The notes: generated by a model from the letters alone, not told the origin. DNA of 64,000 nucleotides from an uncultured Dehalococcoidia bacterium (GCA_903844845.1 CAIMVG010000010.1:124001-188000), one strand, 5' to 3'. Shown: positions 1 through 9,945, numbered from the stretch's first letter. Translations and numbers: made by a program.

Positions 1-50
1 AAAAAACAGGTAATAGATGATTCCGACAATAAAAAGGCCACAGAGAGGTA

Positions 51-1040
51 TCAGGGCGTCCATGAAATCCCATGGATGTGATGAGCCAGGCTGGACAGCG
101 TGTGGCCAGTGTTCACAAGCCTGTGCCCCGTGTTTACTATACTGGTACGGGTCTCCACGACGGCATCATGGGCAAAAGCATTATGCGATTGAAAAACGAA
201 GAACGTCAACGCCACGGCCACCGCCACCGACGCCCGCTTAAAGAATAGCCACCTGTCCCTTGCCTGCTCCGCCCTGAAGGCAGGCCAGGAGAATATGGAG
301 AGGCTTTTGCCTATTATCAAAGAAATAGCGTAGTTCACGATGTAATACCAGAGGAGGGTAACAACCATCCCGTAGAACATACCGCGGCGCAAGCGCCTGC
401 TGGATGTGAAGATGTAATTGCCGGGAACATATTCGATTTTGCCAATCCTGTTCAGTTTGCGCAGGAAATCCAGCTCGTCCCCGCCCTGACTGATCTTTGT
501 GTTGTACCCCGGAAAGATGCCCCTCTTGAAGGCAGTGTTGCAGGCGGTGATATACCAGACCTTGCCGGTCAGGCGGTAAACAGACTTAATGCTCCAAAAG
601 AGGAAGGACTGAGACGACCTTGCCCACCACGGGGCATCGATGAACCTGCAGGGGCCGCCAACGGCGATGACTCCCGGATTTCTCGAAAAGCCGCTCCAGA
701 TTTCGCTCAGCCAGTTCGGCGAAAACACGTTGTCGGCATCGGTTGAAACGACCACCTCGCCGAGCGCGGCACGGGTGCCCGCTTCACGGGCGGCGCAGAC
801 GCCTTTCTGCGGTTCAAATACCACACGAGCACCCAGCCGACGGGCGATATCGCCGGTGCCGTCGGTGCTGTTATTGTCGGCGACGATAATCTCGAAATCG
901 CCGCTGAAATCCTGGGCCTTTAACGAATCGAGACAAGCCGCAATAACCAGTTCTTCGTTATAACAGGGGATAACGATGGAGATGGACGGTTTTAAATTAT
1001 TTTTTGTGCTGTTTTCGATGAACATAGATAAAGCTATCAT
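51..1040 (-). CDS. Family 2 glycosyltransferase with C-terminal membrane segments
   Basis: A 329-residue protein with a GT-A fold N-terminus: a SIVIPCYNEE strand-loop near residue 21, a DNNSTDGTG nucleotide-binding segment and a STDADN sequence standing for the metal-binding DxD. These motifs define GT2 enzymes that move sugars from nucleotide-sugar donors, often for cell-surface glycans or lipid-linked sugars. Two hydrophobic segments in the last 120 residues suggest membrane attachment. The tail after the last one is rich in His and Thr, which is odd for the family. An internal ATG 15 bases downstream is an alternative start. The acceptor cannot be told, and no other glycan genes are adjacent. 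Confidence 0.85.
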   Translation of the reverse strand: MIALSMFIENSTKNNLKPSISIVIPCYNEELVIAACLDSLKAQDFSGDFEIIVADNNSTDGTGDIARRLGARVVFEPQKGVCAAREAGTRAALGEVVVSTDADNVFSPNWLSEIWSGFSRNPGVIAVGGPCRFIDAPWWARSSQSFLFWSIKSVYRLTGKVWYITACNTAFKRGIFPGYNTKISQGGDELDFLRKLNRIGKIEYVPGNYIFTSSRRLRRGMFYGMVVTLLWYYIVNYAISLIIGKSLSIFSWPAFRAEQARDRWLFFKRASVAVAVALTFFVFQSHNAFAHDAVVETRTSIVNTGHRLVNTGHTLSSLAHHIHGISWTP

Positions 1041-1104
1041 AATTGGTTTTCACGCATGATTCAAGTACCAACTCCGAAACGGGAAGGGGAAAATACCATG
1101 TCGA

Positions 1105-1712
1105 CTCTGGATCCCGGCTGTCGCGCCGGAATGACCACCGGGGGGGACGTGGGGAAAAGGGGACATTTATTATTGTCTCGCGATGCTCGACAAAGCATTT
1201 GAAATGGATCCCCGGGTCTGCGGCCCGAGGATGACAAGAAGGGGATCCGGTATCTAAGAACAGATGACAGTCAACCGAGAGGCCAAAGAGATGGATTGTC
1301 TGAGCTAGTCCGACAATGACAGATAAACTATTCTTGGCCCCTTGTAGACACGCTCGAGGGCAAGAACCTCGGGGACCCGCCCAGGGTCCGGGGCGCGACC
1401 CGGGATGAACAAAAGGGGTTGAAAAAAGAAGAACAGACGCGAGGACATTTGTTGCTCGCCTTGCTGCGCTTCGACGAGGCTAAGGATGTGGATTCCCGAG
1501 TCTGCGCTCGAGAATGACGATGAAAGGCGTCTCGGCTTCAAGCATTCGATAGTCAACAGGGAGTGTTAATCGGGATTGAAGTGAATGACAGACGTCTGGC
1601 CTGAAGGACAGGTGGATGTGAGGACCAGATTGCCACACTCGCTCCGCTCGCAATGACAATGTAACGGGAGCTCCCCCTTATTCTGGATCCCGGGCCGCAG
1701 CCCGGGATGACA
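1105..1712. repeat. Intergenic cluster of GC-rich palindromic repeats
   Basis: The gene-free stretch 1041-1753 holds at least six related units near 1105-1135, 1205-1235, 1351-1410, 1489-1518, 1625-1660 and 1681-1712. Type A reads TGGATCCCGG, a variable loop, then CCGGGATGAC, so the arms pair. Type B (1625-1660) has the form GATTGCCAC, a GC-rich loop, then CGCAATGAC. The same two types occur near 5745, 10706-10923 and 11680. Open reading frames crossing this area are translated repeats and are not called as genes. Confidence 0.75.
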
Positions 1713-1753
1713 GACGTGGTTTTGGTTTCCCGCCTTCGAGGGAATAACATGTG

Positions 1754-2245
1754 CTATTTGAAGAAGTTTTTAACGGCATCGAAACTTGCCGGTAGTAGAT
1801 TCAGGACGAGCGGGAAATTATAAAGCAGAACTTTTGCCAGAAATGAGTGGTAGACCGTTCCGTTCAAATTGGGGAGAAATTTGACCCACAGGGCGAGCAG
1901 TGCGCCCCATGAAACCGCTCCTACCCCCAACCCCATTACGCCGCCTAAAAAACGGTCAAGCCAACCCAGCATAATGCCGGAAAGTATTTTGTGAAGGATC
2001 CTGCCGGTGATTTCAGCGATTGTCACAATTATCGCAAGGATGATGAGAAAAGCGGCCACATTGGCCACGTCCCTGCTGTGTATAAAAGTTATGTTGCTGC
2101 CAAAGGTCTCATAGTACCTGCCGGCCAGGAAAATGCCGATAATCAGGCCTCCGAGATTGCAAATCCCACGCACAAGCCCCGTGCCCAACCCCCCAATGAC
2201 CGCAGCTGCCAGGCTAACGAGTATCAGGATATCAAGCCAGTTCAT
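1754..2245 (-). CDS. cvpA: CvpA family membrane protein
   Basis: A 163-residue, mostly hydrophobic protein with about four membrane segments and the N-terminal pattern of CvpA/colicin V production proteins (NWLDILILV followed by a Gly-rich helix, GLVRGICNLGG). CvpA proteins sit in the inner membrane; in E. coli one is needed for colicin V export, and the general role is unclear. It is the last gene of a minus-strand series after leuS and proC, starting 20 bases past the proC stop, so co-transcription is likely. Family assignment is good; function is not defined. Confidence 0.8.
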   Translation of the reverse strand: MNWLDILILVSLAAAVIGGLGTGLVRGICNLGGLIIGIFLAGRYYETFGSNITFIHSRDVANVAAFLIILAIIVTIAEITGRILHKILSGIMLGWLDRFLGGVMGLGVGAVSWGALLALWVKFLPNLNGTVYHSFLAKVLLYNFPLVLNLLPASFDAVKNFFK

Positions 2246-2265
2246 ATTCCCTCCTTCTGTATAAC

Positions 2266-3078
2266 TTAAGCGCCAAGTTCCTGCGCGCGGCGATAGGCCG
2301 CGGCGACGGCTTTATGGACCAACGGCGTGAACCCGCCTTCTTCGAAAACCTTCAGAGCAGCTGCGGTCGTCCCGCCCGGAGAAGTCACGTTGCGCCGCAG
2401 TTCGGCCAGGTCTTTCACCGAAGCCCTGGCGTACTCTGCGGACCCGAGCAGGGTCTGATAAACCAGCGTTTTAGCCATCTCATCGGGCATGCCGATCTCA
2501 ACTGCGGCCGACATCATCGCCTCCATGAAAAGGAAAACGTAAGCCGGCCCGGAACCGCTGACGGCGGTGGCGAGGTCGAGATATGACTCGTAGCCTGCGT
2601 AAATCCCTTTGCCCATGACCATGACTATGGCTTCGGCATTGGTTCTTTGAGCCGGGGTGACATCCCTAGTGGCCGACCAAACAGTCATCCCTTTGCCGAT
2701 CTGGGCAGGTGTATTGGGCATGGCGCGCACGACGGACTGGTGCTTAAGGCCAGCCACGAGTGTTTCCATCTTTTTACCCGCGATGATGGAAAAAACCAGA
2801 GACCTGGGGTTTAGCTTGCCCGATAATTCCTCCATCAGGGCTGTGAGCGTTTGCGGCTTCACGGAAAGGACGATTATCTCGCCGCGGTTCGCCACCTCAA
2901 GGTTATCGGTCGAAGTAAAAACTCCGAGTTCTTCTTTAAGCTGATCGAGGCGGGGCTGGCTGACGTCGCTGATAGAGACGTCTTTAGGCTCCGCAAGGTG
3001 ATTTTTTATTACAGCAGAGGCGATGGCCTGGCCCATGTTGCCTCCGCCGATGAATGATATCTTGAATATACTCAACAC
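2266..3078 (-). CDS. proC: Pyrroline-5-carboxylate reductase
   Basis: A 270-residue cytoplasmic enzyme of normal family length, catalysing the last step of proline synthesis: NAD(P)H-dependent reduction of 1-pyrroline-5-carboxylate. The N-terminus has the Rossmann pattern ISFIGGGNMGQAIA. The C-terminal dimerisation domain carries DLATAVSGSGPAYVFLF and the ending RRNVTSPGGTTAAAL, both diagnostic. It starts 19 bases after the leuS stop and precedes cvpA, in an apparent leuS-proC-cvpA operon. The first codons hold a few extra residues (MLSIFK) before the usual start, so the true start might be slightly internal. Confidence 0.95.
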   Translation of the reverse strand: MLSIFKISFIGGGNMGQAIASAVIKNHLAEPKDVSISDVSQPRLDQLKEELGVFTSTDNLEVANRGEIIVLSVKPQTLTALMEELSGKLNPRSLVFSIIAGKKMETLVAGLKHQSVVRAMPNTPAQIGKGMTVWSATRDVTPAQRTNAEAIVMVMGKGIYAGYESYLDLATAVSGSGPAYVFLFMEAMMSAAVEIGMPDEMAKTLVYQTLLGSAEYARASVKDLAELRRNVTSPGGTTAAALKVFEEGGFTPLVHKAVAAAYRRAQELGA

Positions 3079-3097
3079 AATCTCCTAAAAATCACTC

Positions 3098-5548
3098 TTA
3101 CCTGACCACGATATTAACCAGCTTGAAAGGCACGTAGATGACCTGCACGACGGCTTTCCCCTCGGTATGGGCTTTCACCTTCGGGCTTTCCTGGGCGAGA
3201 CGTTTGGCCTCGGCTTCCGTTATGTCAGCAGAAACCGTGAGCTTCTCCCGTACCTTGCCGTTAACCTGAACGATAAGCGGGATCTCCCGGTTTTCAGCCA
3301 GTTTCTCGCTCCACTCCGGCCATTTCTGATTATGGATGCTGTATTCGTATCCAAGCCTCGACCATACCTCTTCCGTAAAGTGAGGAGCGGTCGGCGCCAG
3401 CAGTCTCAGCAGCGTGCGTACTGCGCTGCGGTAATTGTCGGTGGTGACGCTGCCGGCTTCCCTGACTTTTGCTATATAGTTGGAAAATTCCATCAGGGCC
3501 GAAATCATAGTGTTAAAGCGCAAGCGGTCCATGTCCTCCGAGACGCGGCGGATGGTCTGGTGAGTCACGCGCAGCAGGTCTTCGAGGCCCGGCTCATCAT
3601 TCCCGCCGCAGCCGATGCCTTCATATGGTTCCAGCGCCAGGCCCCAGATGCGGTTCAGCCAGCGTGACAGCCCGTAGATGCCCGAGTCGTCCCAGTCGCC
3701 GCCCTGCTCCCAGGGGCCTATGAACATAAGGTACGAGCGCACCGTGTCAGCCCCGAGGTCGCCGACGTATTTATCGGGATTGACGACATTGCCCTTGGAC
3801 TTGGACATCTTCTGGTGGTCGGCAGTGATGGTGCCCTGGTTGAACAGCCGAGTGAAGGGTTCACCGAAAGTCACGAGCCCCATGTCACGCAGGGCCTTGA
3901 TAAAGAATCGGGAGTAGAAAAGGTGCATGACGGCGTGCTCGGCCCCGCCGGTGTAGATATCGACGGGCATCCACTTCTTCAGCAGTTCCGGGTCGAAAGC
4001 CCCGGCAGCGAAATGCGGGCTGGTGTACCGCAGGTAGTACCACGACGAGCACATGAAGGTGTCCATAGTATCGGTCTCGCGTTTCGCGGGGCCCCCGCAC
4101 TTCGGGCAAATAGTGTTAACGAAGCCCTCGTTGTATTTGAGGGGAGACTCTCCGGTGGGTTTGAATTCGGCATCCTCGGGAAGGAGGACGGGCAGGTCGG
4201 CTTCAGGCACGGGTACGATGCCGCAAGTCGGGCAATATATGGCAGGGATAGGCGCGCCCCAGTAGCGCTGGCGGGATATGAGCCAGTCCCGCAGCTTGTA
4301 ACTTACCGTGCGCTTGCCCCAGTCCCGTTTCTCGATGTATTCGGAAATGGCCGCCTTGGCCATGGTGTTATCCATACCGTCAAAACTTGAGGAGTTGACC
4401 AGTACACCGGGGCCGAGGAAGGCTTCTTTCAGTTCACAGCCAGCCGAGTTGTGTGAGGCCACGACTTCCTTTACAGGAAGGCCGTATTTTTTGGCAAACG
4501 CGAAATCGCGTTCGTCATGCCCGGGGACCGCCATGACGGCACCAGTACCGTAAGAGGCGAGCACATAATCGGCTATCCAGATGGGGATTTTCTCCCCGTC
4601 GAGCCGGTTAACCGCATAAGCGCCGGTGAAAACGCCGTCTTTCTCGCGTTCGGTGGAGAGACGTTCGATCTCGGTATGATGGCGCGCTTTTTCGACGTAG
4701 GCCTCGACCGCGGCTTTGCATGCGGTCGAGGTGAGTTTAGCCACCAGCGGGTGTTCCGGAGCCAGCACCATGAAAGTCACGCCGAAGACGGTATCAGGGC
4801 GTGTCGTAAAGACCTTTATCTCTTTTTCTTCGACACCCGGGTAATCCAGGGCGAAAGATATCTCGGTGCCCTCGCTGCGGCCGACCCAGTTGGCCTGCAT
4901 GGTCTTGATGCGTTCCGGCCAATCGAGGCCGTCGTGCCGCATCAATTCATCGGCATATTTGGTGATTTTGAAGAACCACTGCTCCAGGTCGCGGCGAGTC
5001 ACCGGGGTTTCGCACCGCCAGCATTCCCCGTTGACCACCTGTTCGTTGGCCAGCACGGCTTTGCACGTGGGGCACCAGTTGACCGGCGCCTTGGAACGAT
5101 ATGCCAGTCCGGCTTCCCAGAGCTTCAGGAAGAACCACTGCGTCCACTTGTAGTATTCAGGAAGGCAGGTGATGACTTCCCGGTCCCAGTCGTAGATGGC
5201 GCCGATGCTCTTAAGCTGGCGGCGCATATTGTCGATATTGGACATGGTCCAGACACGCGGATGGATACCGCGTTTGATGGCGGCGTTCTCGGCGGGAAAA
5301 CCGAAGGCGTCGAAACCCATAGGATGCAGGACGTTATAGCCCTGCATACGCTTAAAACGGGCGTAAACGTCAGACGGGCCCATGGCATACCAATGGCCTA
5401 TGTGAAGGTCCCCCGAAGTATAAGGAAGCATGGTAAGCGCATACCACTTCGGGGCGGTGCTTGCTTCATTGACTTTATAGAGCTTATCGTCGGCCCAACG
5501 TTTCTGCCATCGGGCTTCAATCTCGACTGGATTATACTTTTCAATCAT
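3098..5548 (-). CDS. leuS: Leucyl-tRNA synthetase
   Basis: An 816-residue class I aminoacyl-tRNA synthetase charging tRNA-Leu. The HIGH signature is HIGH at residues 49-52 in YTSGDLHIGH, and the second signature KMSKS is at 580-584. Between them lie a zinc-type Cys-rich insert (CPTCKAV with a later CWRC) and the CP1 editing domain with TTRPDT and GHDERD motifs. The length is normal for a bacterial LeuRS. It is first in the operon with proC and cvpA. The ATG at 5548 is preceded by GAGG at a good distance, and a promoter lies at 5584-5612. Confidence 0.97.
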   Translation of the reverse strand: MIEKYNPVEIEARWQKRWADDKLYKVNEASTAPKWYALTMLPYTSGDLHIGHWYAMGPSDVYARFKRMQGYNVLHPMGFDAFGFPAENAAIKRGIHPRVWTMSNIDNMRRQLKSIGAIYDWDREVITCLPEYYKWTQWFFLKLWEAGLAYRSKAPVNWCPTCKAVLANEQVVNGECWRCETPVTRRDLEQWFFKITKYADELMRHDGLDWPERIKTMQANWVGRSEGTEISFALDYPGVEEKEIKVFTTRPDTVFGVTFMVLAPEHPLVAKLTSTACKAAVEAYVEKARHHTEIERLSTEREKDGVFTGAYAVNRLDGEKIPIWIADYVLASYGTGAVMAVPGHDERDFAFAKKYGLPVKEVVASHNSAGCELKEAFLGPGVLVNSSSFDGMDNTMAKAAISEYIEKRDWGKRTVSYKLRDWLISRQRYWGAPIPAIYCPTCGIVPVPEADLPVLLPEDAEFKPTGESPLKYNEGFVNTICPKCGGPAKRETDTMDTFMCSSWYYLRYTSPHFAAGAFDPELLKKWMPVDIYTGGAEHAVMHLFYSRFFIKALRDMGLVTFGEPFTRLFNQGTITADHQKMSKSKGNVVNPDKYVGDLGADTVRSYLMFIGPWEQGGDWDDSGIYGLSRWLNRIWGLALEPYEGIGCGGNDEPGLEDLLRVTHQTIRRVSEDMDRLRFNTMISALMEFSNYIAKVREAGSVTTDNYRSAVRTLLRLLAPTAPHFTEEVWSRLGYEYSIHNQKWPEWSEKLAENREIPLIVQVNGKVREKLTVSADITEAEAKRLAQESPKVKAHTEGKAVVQVIYVPFKLVNIVVR

Positions 5549-5583
5549 CGGGTTTTCCTCGTAATCCGGTTTGGGTTCAACCT

Positions 5584-5612
5584 ATTGTAGCAAGGGGTCA
5601 AGCACGGCGCAA
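5584..5612 (-). promoter_or_regulatory. Sigma-70 type promoter for leuS operon
   Basis: On the minus strand the gap before leuS contains TTGCGC, 17 bases, then TACAAT (the -10 occupies 5584-5589). Transcription would begin about 30 bases upstream of the leuS ATG. The spacing is ideal; the -35 matches three to four of six consensus bases. Confidence 0.55.
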
Positions 5613-5680
5613 TAAACCGGCTGTCAGCCCACAGCAGTCAGCTATTTAGTGCTCCGCAGGGTGCAAGCAAGCCCGACGAT

Positions 5681-5725
5681 TAAAGAAAAAAGAGCGGGAT
5701 TAAACCCACCCTTTTTTATTCCCGC
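5681..5725 (-). terminator. Rho-independent terminator after the macroglobulin gene
   Basis: Read on the minus strand, GCGGGA (5720-5725) pairs with TCCCGC (5694-5699), with an inner TAAA/TTTA helix, and is followed by a T-rich run (TCTTTTTTCTTT). It lies between the macroglobulin stop at 5788 and the leuS promoter, separating the two transcription units. Confidence 0.7.
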
Positions 5726-5744
5726 GGCCCCCCACGATGTTAAC

Positions 5745-5772
5745 CCGGATCCCCGCCGCAGCGTGAATGACT
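5745..5772. repeat. Degenerate type A palindromic repeat
   Basis: A weak copy of the GGATCCC...GAATGAC repeat family seen around 1105-1712 and 10706-10923. It lies between the macroglobulin stop codon and its terminator. Confidence 0.4.
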
Positions 5773-5787
5773 GGAATGAGGGCTGAG

Positions 5788-8700
5788 TTATTTAATAGTC
5801 ATGTCCACACCGAGGCTTTCGCCTTTAAATTCCGGCTGGTAGTATGAGTACGCCTGCGAAGAAGCACCCTTGGCTTTAACGGGATACAGTGCCAGAACCT
5901 TGAAACTGAAACTGAACTTCGCTCCCGCTTTAAGGTTGTCAATGTAGAAGATAACCTTGCGGCCCGAAATGTCATAGCGTTTGATGAGCGGCTGGCTTTT
6001 CAACAGGGCGTTGAGGCTGGCCGTGTCCGCGGCGAAACCGGTCGGCACCGAAATATCCACCACCAGCATACCCGATTCAACCTGCCCGGGCGGGTTGAAA
6101 CTCAGGTTCACGAGGACGTTGACAAGGTCATTCACAGCCACATCGGTAGCGTCGTATTTAACGTCGATGCCGATGACAGGGGCGACCTCGTCCGGGGCGG
6201 GGATATTGCAGCGGCGCACTACCTGCGCCATCACTTCCCCTTTGCCCTTAGCCGTGACCGTTACACTTTGATTCGCGGGCAGTTCGACTATCTGAAGCAC
6301 ATCGAAGTTGGCCGAGGTGATGCGCACCTGTTTGTCGATACCCTGGCCTTTGACACTGACCGTCAGGTCTACGTCCGACCTCAACCCTGCAGCGTATGCA
6401 GAAAGTCCCTGGAGCCCCACGACGGTGTCCTGGGTCGAGCCGAAACCACCGTAGGCGTTGCGCTGGGAAATGAGCCAGGTCCCGGCCTTGCCGGCGTTGA
6501 GGTTATCTCCCCGGCGGATAAGGGCCAGCATGGCGTAAGCAGTCGTTTCGATGACGGCCGACCGGTTCGGCTGCTGAATCATGATGGGCGCGATCTTACC
6601 GGGGGTGGTGGAAACCGGCGGAGTTACCGATGTATTCCCCCAATGAAGCCCGTTCTCGTCTAGTTGCGCCAGCGCCATAAGGTCTTTATTGGCTTCGTCC
6701 CTTTTCGGGCTGCCGGCCATCTCGAAGGCATAGCTTGTGAGAGCAAGTGTGTAAACGTCGGTCATGCTGCCGATTTTGGTCCCCAGATATGAAACCGCTC
6801 TGGCCGAGGCGGCGGTGTCACCGGCTTCCATGAGCGCTATCGCCACATAGGCCGTGAGCGCGTCTTTGCCTGACAGGCCGCCCAGTAATTCCTGGTGGTG
6901 CACGAAACCCACGGCTTCAAATGAGCCGTCGGTTTTCTGCTGAGCGGTTATCCAGTTTCTGGCGGCATCCAGAACGGCTCCATCGATATATATGAGGCCT
7001 TGCGCCTGTGAAAATGATTTCAGTACAAATGCCGTCAGCCACAGACTGCCCGACTGGTCCTGCATCCCGAAGGCGGAGAAACTGCCGTCCGTGCGCCTGT
7101 AGGTGAGCTCTCGCTGGTATCCCGTGACCATCAGGAGTTCAGCCTTGGCCATGACTTCGGGTTTAACCTGGCCGCTGGCCGCAAGGTATTTAGTTATAAA
7201 CACATCCGGGGCAAAGTTCAGCATGTTCTGTTCGCCGCAGCCATACGGCATCTGGATAAGGCCCTCCAGGCCCTGCAGGGTCTGTGTAAGATAGCTTCCG
7301 GTAAGGGTGAGGTAGACCTTGCCCGAATCGGGGACTGCATCCGACGGGATCGAAGTATCGAGCGTTTTGGAAGCACCTTCGGAAAGAACCAGGTTGTCGA
7401 CGAACTCGCGCGGGACGCCTTCGGGCTGAACGAGAACAGACTGTATCACGGCGTCCGCCGCCTGGGAGCTGCGTGCGCTGACTTTGAGGTCATTGAACCC
7501 GAGCCCTTTCGAGCGGACAGTGAACACCGCGCTGCCGACTTCACCGGCTGCGATGCGAACGGTCTGTTCGGCGGCACCGACGATATCGAACCAACCCGCC
7601 TTGTCCAGAGTAACAACGACGTCCTGTGATTTGTCGAGGTAATTATAGACCGCGACCTTTACAGGGAATTCCTCTCCTCGGATGGCTGAATACGTCAGGT
7701 CGAGCTTCAGGAAGAATGGCTGGAAAGCCTTGAACGAAGTTTCCGCCACACCGAGGCCTTTGTCTTTCGAGATGGCGACAGCGCGCAGCATCCAGGTCGT
7801 GATGCTGTCGGGAACGGTGAGTTTGAGTGTCGCTTTACCATTGCCGTCAGTCACCACTGGTTGCGATATCCAGGTCTCCGGGAAATACTGGCGTATGCGC
7901 TGGACGTCCGCCAGGTTCGCGGCGTCGACGGTAACCGCAGGCTGCTGGGTCACTTTTATGGTCGGCGCGGCCGCGACGGCCACGTTTCCGCCTTTGGCAT
8001 CCCCTATCCCCGGCGGGAACATGCCGCCGAAATTCGGGGAGTCATACTGCTTGCCGGCCGGGATGGTGTTGTTGGAAAGCGCAATGACCCCTGCGTCTTT
8101 GAAGGTGTCGCTCGCCCCTGTCGTCAAGATGGAAGGATACAGCGTCACCTCATGCAGTTCAGCCTGCGGGTCCATATAGAGTTTCTCGAGCTCTGCAAAA
8201 ACCTGCGCCAGATTAAGTCGGTTTTCTGCGAGGATAAATACCGATTTGTCGACTGCGGTGACGATGACATGGCTCTGGTTCTCCGTCTTTATGTTGAGGT
8301 CAACACTATCGCCGGGCTTCGCCTCGCCAGTGTTGAAATCCGCGGTGACGGTTTGCGGATACTCTGCGGCAACATCAAACGGGACGAAGTCTGCCGCGAT
8401 TTCGCTATTCGGGAGCACCTGGTAAACCAGCAGTTTGGCCGAAGGCGACATGGCAGGCGTGACCTTCAGGGAGATGTCGGCGGTTGTGGTGTAATCTAAA
8501 AATACGACACGGTCCCGCGCGACCACTTCATAATAGAAGTTGGACGCCTGCCTGGTGGCGCTTATATGGAATTTCGCGGTCGCACCGACTGCGAGCGCCG
8601 CGCCGCCTACCTGGGCCACGTGAATAAAGCTCGATGAGGGTGAATACGCAGCCAGCAGGTTCTTACCGGCATAGGCGGTGCCGGAGGAAGTATTAATCGT

Positions 8701-9945
8701 GAGCCCGACAGCGCCAGCTGGAGGCAAAAGCGTAACCATTCCCATGCCGGACGCGCCGGTATCTATCTTTTTGGTATCCCGGCTCAACTGCTTGTAAGCG
8801 CTATCGAGGTAGGTAACATCCATATTGACTGATGAAGGCACCGGCAAGCCGCCCGGGTCCTGCGACAGAACAAGGACGTTCAGTGGCAATCCGGGCTTGA
8901 ACGAAATGCTGTCGGGGATTATCTGGAGCGTCACGGGCGTCGATGAAATAGTGAGCAGTTTTGTGGCGCTCTCTTCGTAGCCGGTGGACTGCTCCCGGAT
9001 GGTAAACTCAAGATTCACATTACCCAGCCCGCCACTGGCCGGGACCCCTGCCACGTAACCGACCGGAGGCAGTTCAAATTCGACGCTGCCATCTATGCCT
9101 TTGGTGAAACGGGCGTATTCCTGCCACGTCCCAACGTAACGCGTGGCGACGATCTCCACCTCGCCCTGGACCGGTTTGCCGAAACTGTAGATACCTTCTA
9201 CCTTTCCGGTGATGCGGTCGCTCGCCAAAAACCAGTCTTTGGGCAGGGTGACGGTTACTTCATATTTCGGAAGGACATAGGTGTCCACTGTTACGTCTAG
9301 TTCAGTTTTGGCCCCGTCCGCTGCCGAGGCATTGAGTTTCCAGGTGCCGAGGTTCGGTTCCATGGACAGGGGCAGGTCCACAGAGGCCATACCATAATCG
9401 TCGGTGCCGAGTTCCCGCTTGAATATCTTGATACTTTTGCCGTCGGTCGCCTCAAACGTTAGTTTCCGGACCACGGGTTTGAGGTCGCCGTCAAGCGCAA
9501 ACGCGCTAACATGGATAACTTGCCCGGGTTTGTATATGGGCTTGTCGGTTTCAAGGAAGATAAGACTCGAACTCGCCACCTGGACAGAAGCTTTCTGGTT
9601 GAACCCTGGCCCACTCAAGTTTATCTCATAATCCCCGGCAGACAAGGGGGGCAATTTTAGTTCGATGACATCTTTGCCAAAAACATGCTGTTTCGAAGAA
9701 GCGACGGTGTTTCCGTCTTTAGACAGTTTTACCTCGACCTCGCCGGCGGCGAGGCTATCGCCGTTCATGAGCGCGACGGAAAGTTGACTCGTGGTACCGC
9801 TCTGCAGGACCTTCGGAATGATGGCCATATAGCTGGTTGCGGCAAGAAAAGAGGATGGCGCACCTTGACGGCAGGCCGGCAAAGATGAAAAAACAGTGAC
9901 GAATGCAAGAACCAGACAGATGAGTGATAACCAGCGCTTTTTCAT
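5788..9945 (-). CDS. Thioester-containing alpha-2-macroglobulin lipoprotein
   Basis: A 1385-residue exported protein. The N-terminus has a signal peptide ending in the lipobox LPAC (Cys near residue 25). Repeated macroglobulin beta-domains follow, including TDKPIYKPGQ near residue 135. The thioester motif GCGEQN is at 902-907 (Cys903, Gln906), inside a helical TED domain. VHHQE at 1015-1019 supplies a His 114 residues after the thioester Cys, close to the spacing in complement C3. A receptor-binding-like C-terminal domain closes the protein. In this family the thioester covalently traps attacking proteases or targets. Segments such as YFPETW and AFQPFF are unusually like animal macroglobulins. 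The gene stands alone, with its own terminator. Confidence 0.93.
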   Translation of the reverse strand: MKKRWLSLICLVLAFVTVFSSLPACRQGAPSSFLAATSYMAIIPKVLQSGTTSQLSVALMNGDSLAAGEVEVKLSKDGNTVASSKQHVFGKDVIELKLPPLSAGDYEINLSGPGFNQKASVQVASSSLIFLETDKPIYKPGQVIHVSAFALDGDLKPVVRKLTFEATDGKSIKIFKRELGTDDYGMASVDLPLSMEPNLGTWKLNASAADGAKTELDVTVDTYVLPKYEVTVTLPKDWFLASDRITGKVEGIYSFGKPVQGEVEIVATRYVGTWQEYARFTKGIDGSVEFELPPVGYVAGVPASGGLGNVNLEFTIREQSTGYEESATKLLTISSTPVTLQIIPDSISFKPGLPLNVLVLSQDPGGLPVPSSVNMDVTYLDSAYKQLSRDTKKIDTGASGMGMVTLLPPAGAVGLTINTSSGTAYAGKNLLAAYSPSSSFIHVAQVGGAALAVGATAKFHISATRQASNFYYEVVARDRVVFLDYTTTADISLKVTPAMSPSAKLLVYQVLPNSEIAADFVPFDVAAEYPQTVTADFNTGEAKPGDSVDLNIKTENQSHVIVTAVDKSVFILAENRLNLAQVFAELEKLYMDPQAELHEVTLYPSILTTGASDTFKDAGVIALSNNTIPAGKQYDSPNFGGMFPPGIGDAKGGNVAVAAAPTIKVTQQPAVTVDAANLADVQRIRQYFPETWISQPVVTDGNGKATLKLTVPDSITTWMLRAVAISKDKGLGVAETSFKAFQPFFLKLDLTYSAIRGEEFPVKVAVYNYLDKSQDVVVTLDKAGWFDIVGAAEQTVRIAAGEVGSAVFTVRSKGLGFNDLKVSARSSQAADAVIQSVLVQPEGVPREFVDNLVLSEGASKTLDTSIPSDAVPDSGKVYLTLTGSYLTQTLQGLEGLIQMPYGCGEQNMLNFAPDVFITKYLAASGQVKPEVMAKAELLMVTGYQRELTYRRTDGSFSAFGMQDQSGSLWLTAFVLKSFSQAQGLIYIDGAVLDAARNWITAQQKTDGSFEAVGFVHHQELLGGLSGKDALTAYVAIALMEAGDTAASARAVSYLGTKIGSMTDVYTLALTSYAFEMAGSPKRDEANKDLMALAQLDENGLHWGNTSVTPPVSTTPGKIAPIMIQQPNRSAVIETTAYAMLALIRRGDNLNAGKAGTWLISQRNAYGGFGSTQDTVVGLQGLSAYAAGLRSDVDLTVSVKGQGIDKQVRITSANFDVLQIVELPANQSVTVTAKGKGEVMAQVVRRCNIPAPDEVAPVIGIDVKYDATDVAVNDLVNVLVNLSFNPPGQVESGMLVVDISVPTGFAADTASLNALLKSQPLIKRYDISGRKVIFYIDNLKAGAKFSFSFKVLALYPVKAKGASSQAYSYYQPEFKGESLGVDMTIK

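Noticed and set aside
1305-1750. Two minus-strand ORFs of 83 and 65 codons
   Set aside because: Their sequence is translated palindromic repeat with no coding character or ribosome sites.
4517-5590. A 357-codon plus-strand ORF inside leuS
   Set aside because: It is antisense to a fully conserved leucyl-tRNA synthetase; long antisense frames are common in GC-rich genes.
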